From assembly GCA_022566235.1 (NCBI GenBank), contig JADFJI010000111.1, positions 1 to 7,188 on the forward strand: a DNA stretch of 7,188 bases, read 5' to 3'. A program made the position numbers and the translations under genes. The stretch comes from Chloroflexota bacterium. GTDB taxonomy: Bacteria; Chloroflexota; Dehalococcoidia; Plut-88900. The first letter of the stretch is position 1. Each line of letters begins with the position of its first letter. Under the pieces are notes generated by a model. The model made no database searches. It was not told the origin of the DNA and saw nothing but the letters and a program-made list of their open reading frames with translations. This document shows positions 5,843-7,188 of the stretch, one piece after another.

Positions 5843-5871
5843 TGGATTTAGCACCTATCGAGCGCTATAAT
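5843..5871 (+). promoter_or_regulatory. Candidate promoter of the VOC gene
   Basis: A perfect TATAAT (5866-5871) has a weak -35-like TGGATT (5843-5848) 17 bp upstream. The start would be near 5878, about 40 bases before the VOC ATG, consistent with the AGGGGAG ribosome-binding site at 5905-5911. Confidence 0.5.
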
Positions 5872-5918
5872 GGATACTGAAACTGTTGCATATTTAAGAA
5901 ACAAAGGGGAGAAATCCA

Positions 5919-6365
5919 ATGATCAAGATAAAACGTTTGGGACATCTGGTGATCCGGGTCAGGAACGTAAAACGCTCAGAGGAGTTCTACAGCAATGTCC
6001 TGGGGCTAGAGGTCAAGGGCCGGTACGACGACAAAATGGTGTTCTTCAGGAGCAACCATGAGGTGGACCACGACCTGGCCATCATGGGGATCGGCGACGA
6101 CGCCCCAGGCCCTGAGGCCACCCGGGTAGGGCTCTACCACTTCGCCTACGAGCTGGGCTCGTTAGACGATCTGCGGGAGGCCTACAGCAGCATCAAGGAG
6201 AAAGGGGTCAGCATAGCCGGATTCGGGGACCACGGCGACACCAAGGGCCTCTACATATTCGATCCCGACGGCAACGAGATCGAGCTCTATGCCATCGCCC
6301 CTCAGCACGAGGACACCCCCCTGGAGGCGCTCCTGACGGAGCCTCAGGCCTCAAGGGCCGGGTGA
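5919..6365 (+). CDS. VOC-family (glyoxalase/extradiol dioxygenase-like) metalloenzyme
   Basis: The 148-residue product has the paired beta-alpha-beta-beta-beta modules of the vicinal oxygen chelate fold. Module one begins KRLGHLVIRVRNVKRSEEFYSNVLGLEV (5-32). Module two contains GLYHFAYELGSLDDLREAYSSIKEKGV (71-97) and GLYIFDPDGNEIELY (110-124). Candidate metal ligands are His9, His74 and Glu122, with His47 or His51 in the strand near residue 50 as a possible fourth. This pattern resembles single-domain extradiol-type dioxygenases and glyoxalase-like proteins; the reaction cannot be told apart by sequence alone. The last 20 or so residues (QHEDTPLEALLTEPQASRAG) are a polar tail outside the fold. 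The ATG is supported by AGGGGAG 7-8 bp upstream and a perfect TATAAT further up. It is divergently transcribed from the LLM pair, which hints at shared regulation but does not prove it. Confidence 0.9.
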   Translation: MIKIKRLGHLVIRVRNVKRSEEFYSNVLGLEVKGRYDDKMVFFRSNHEVDHDLAIMGIGDDAPGPEATRVGLYHFAYELGSLDDLREAYSSIKEKGVSIAGFGDHGDTKGLYIFDPDGNEIELYAIAPQHEDTPLEALLTEPQASRAG

Positions 6366-6608
6366 TAAGTACCCGCTCGTCCTAGGTGTAACTAGATAAG
6401 CTCACGGGAACGGCAATCTACCTCACGGTGCCTGCAGCCCGAGGGATGGTTTTGTTGGATCAAGGGGATGTTTGACGGGGTTCCTGGTTGAGACTACCAT
6501 CGCCCTGATCCAGGATAACGCTGTGCTTGCGCTCTCGGCATTTGAAACGGGAAATTCCGGCTTAACCAGAATTTAGGTATTAATATAGTCTAAGCTTAGG
6601 AGATTGAT
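6366..6608. other. Intergenic region between VOC and SnoaL-like genes
   Basis: The 243 bp hold no recognised gene. Short frames are open over about 30 codons near 6470-6575 but show no family signature or start signal. A promoter candidate for the next gene lies at the right end. Confidence 0.5.
6562..6589 (+). promoter_or_regulatory. Candidate promoter of the SnoaL-like gene
   Basis: TTAACC (6562-6567), a 16-bp spacer and TATAGT (6584-6589) precede the gene, followed by the ribosome-binding site AGGAG (6598-6602) 6 bp before the ATG. The leader would be only about 13 bases long. Confidence 0.4.
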
Positions 6609-6998
6609 ATGCAACTGGCGCTAAAAGAGGACGCGGTCACCAGGGCAACCATCGACACGATCAACCGGTTTGACGAGGTCTTTAATCGTCACGACGTTGA
6701 CGGCATCATGGCGCTTATGACCGAAGATTGTGTATTCGAAGACGTTACACCAGCGCCAGACGGCCAGCGGCTGGAGGGGCAGGCGGCGGTTAGAGGAGCC
6801 TGGGAAAGCCTCTTCGCCGAGTTTCACGATGCATATTTCGAAGAGGAAGAGTTGTTCGCAGCAGGCGATAGGTGTGTCACTCGATATATCTTCACCTGGA
6901 AGGACTGTGACGGCAATCCGGGCAGGGTTCGGGGATCAGACATTTTCCGAGTCAGAGACGGCAAGGTATCTGAGAAGCTGAGCTACGTAAAGGAATAA
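6609..6998 (+). CDS. SnoaL-like / NTF2-like fold protein
   Basis: The 129-residue product fits the SnoaL-like branch of the NTF2-like alpha+beta cone fold. Typical landmarks are the first helix and turn TINRFDEVFNRHDVDGIMALMTEDCVFEDV (17-46), the LEGQAAVRGAWESLFAEFHD segment (55-74), the strand EEEELFAAGDRCVTRYIFTWKDCDG (78-102), and the C-terminal GSDIFRVRDGKVSEKLSYVKE (109-129). Members are ester cyclases, ketosteroid-isomerase-like enzymes, hydrolases or small ligand binders. The polar residues lining the cone (for example Asp41-equivalent Asp40/Glu44 and Asp45) do not settle which. Length is normal for the family and the ATG has a consensus AGGAG 6 bp upstream. It follows the VOC gene in the same direction after 243 bp, with its own promoter candidate, so it is probably a separate transcript. 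Confidence 0.85.
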   Translation: MQLALKEDAVTRATIDTINRFDEVFNRHDVDGIMALMTEDCVFEDVTPAPDGQRLEGQAAVRGAWESLFAEFHDAYFEEEELFAAGDRCVTRYIFTWKDCDGNPGRVRGSDIFRVRDGKVSEKLSYVKE

Positions 6999-7033
6999 AG
7001 AGGTCTAAACGGGAAGCTCTCATTTGGGCCAGC

Positions 7034-7062
7034 CTGAGGCCTCGTTTTATACCTGATATAAT
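7034..7062 (+). promoter_or_regulatory. Promoter of the tRNA-Thr gene, extended -10
   Basis: A perfect TATAAT (7057-7062) has the extended -10 TGA directly upstream (7054-7056) and a CTGAGG -35-like element (7034-7039) at a 17-bp spacing. Initiation near 7069 would leave a roughly 20-base leader for processing. Confidence 0.6.
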
Positions 7063-7088
7063 GGCCAGAGGACGATTTTAGCTTTAAA

Positions 7089-7163
7089 GCCCGCGTAGCT
7101 CAGTGGTAGAGCAGCGGTTTTGTAAACCGCAGGTCATGGGTTCGAATCCCTTCGCGGGCTCCA
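7089..7163 (+). tRNA. tRNA-Thr, anticodon UGU
   Basis: The cloverleaf is complete over 75 bases. The acceptor stem GCCCGCG (7089-7095) pairs perfectly with CGCGGGC (7153-7159). The D-stem is GCTC/GAGC with loop AGTGGTA. The anticodon stem GCGGT/ACCGC holds loop TTTGTAA, with anticodon TGT at 7121-7123, which reads threonine ACA and related codons. The variable loop is AGGTC. The T-arm is ATGGG (7136-7140), loop TTCGAAT and CCCTT (7148-7152), with a U-U mismatch in its second pair. The discriminator is T7160 and CCA (7161-7163) is encoded in the gene. Confidence 0.95.
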
Positions 7164-7188
7164 CTCTTTAGGCACGTACTAAGGCCCC

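Larger units (their letters stand above)
5531..5918. other. Divergent intergenic region between LLM pair and VOC gene
   Basis: This 388-bp gap separates the minus-strand LLM genes from the plus-strand VOC gene. It carries a promoter candidate for each direction (5581-5610 minus, 5843-5871 plus) with the repeat island 5700-5814 between them. Short frames here (for example plus 5569-5817) have repeat-derived, low-complexity translations and no ribosome-binding site, so I see no gene. Confidence 0.75.

Noticed and set aside
7027..7049. Terminator after the SnoaL-like gene (GGCC, loop, GGCC, then TCGTTTT)
   Set aside because: The stem is only 4 bp and overlaps the tRNA promoter candidate, so it is too weak to call.

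Overview
The window looks like a GC-rich bacterial chromosome fragment, probably one end of a metagenomic contig. Bacterial signs are Shine-Dalgarno sites, sigma70-like TATAAT boxes and a tRNA-Thr with an encoded CCA. The mix of paired luciferase-like flavin oxidoreductases, VOC and SnoaL-like enzymes, an S49 peptidase and a DUF4350-like protein, with many intergenic hairpin repeats, suggests a Chloroflexota lineage (Dehalococcoidia or SAR202-like). That placement is an inference from gene content, not from a marker phylogeny.

Layout. (1) 1-97: the first 28 codons of dnaK on the plus strand, which stop matching DnaK abruptly and run tail-to-tail into a minus-strand gene. This looks like a chimeric join. 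(2) 74-3055, all minus strand, read right to left: a PHP-domain metal-dependent hydrolase, a short MaoC/FAS1-like dehydratase half-domain protein, a membrane-anchored S49 (SppA-like) peptidase, and a membrane-anchored DUF4350-like protein cut off by the junction. Tight spacing (7 bp, 82 bp, then a 20-bp overlap) suggests one operon. (3) 3056-3466: a 411-bp gap packed with palindromes and nested hairpins. (4) 3467-5530, minus strand: two tandem paralogous LLM-class oxidoreductases, in the same reading frame and separated only by a TAG and seven codons. (5) 5531-5918: a second repeat-bearing gap. It shares a palindrome-plus-box element with the first gap in opposite orientation, so the oxidoreductase pair is bracketed by inverted copies. 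It also carries divergent promoter candidates. (6) 5919-6998, plus strand: a VOC-family metalloenzyme and a SnoaL/NTF2-like protein, each with its own ribosome-binding site and promoter candidate. (7) 7089-7163: tRNA-Thr(UGU) with a strong promoter candidate.

The LLM pair, VOC protein and SnoaL-like protein are all of kinds used in oxidation, cleavage or isomerisation of small organic molecules. The MaoC-like protein suggests acyl-CoA chemistry. No substrate can be read from the sequence. The PHP, S49 and DUF4350-like genes look like housekeeping or envelope functions. No phage, CRISPR array, transposase or defence system is visible. The most notable features are the inverted repeat elements around the LLM pair, the in-frame tandem LLM genes and the dnaK chimera.
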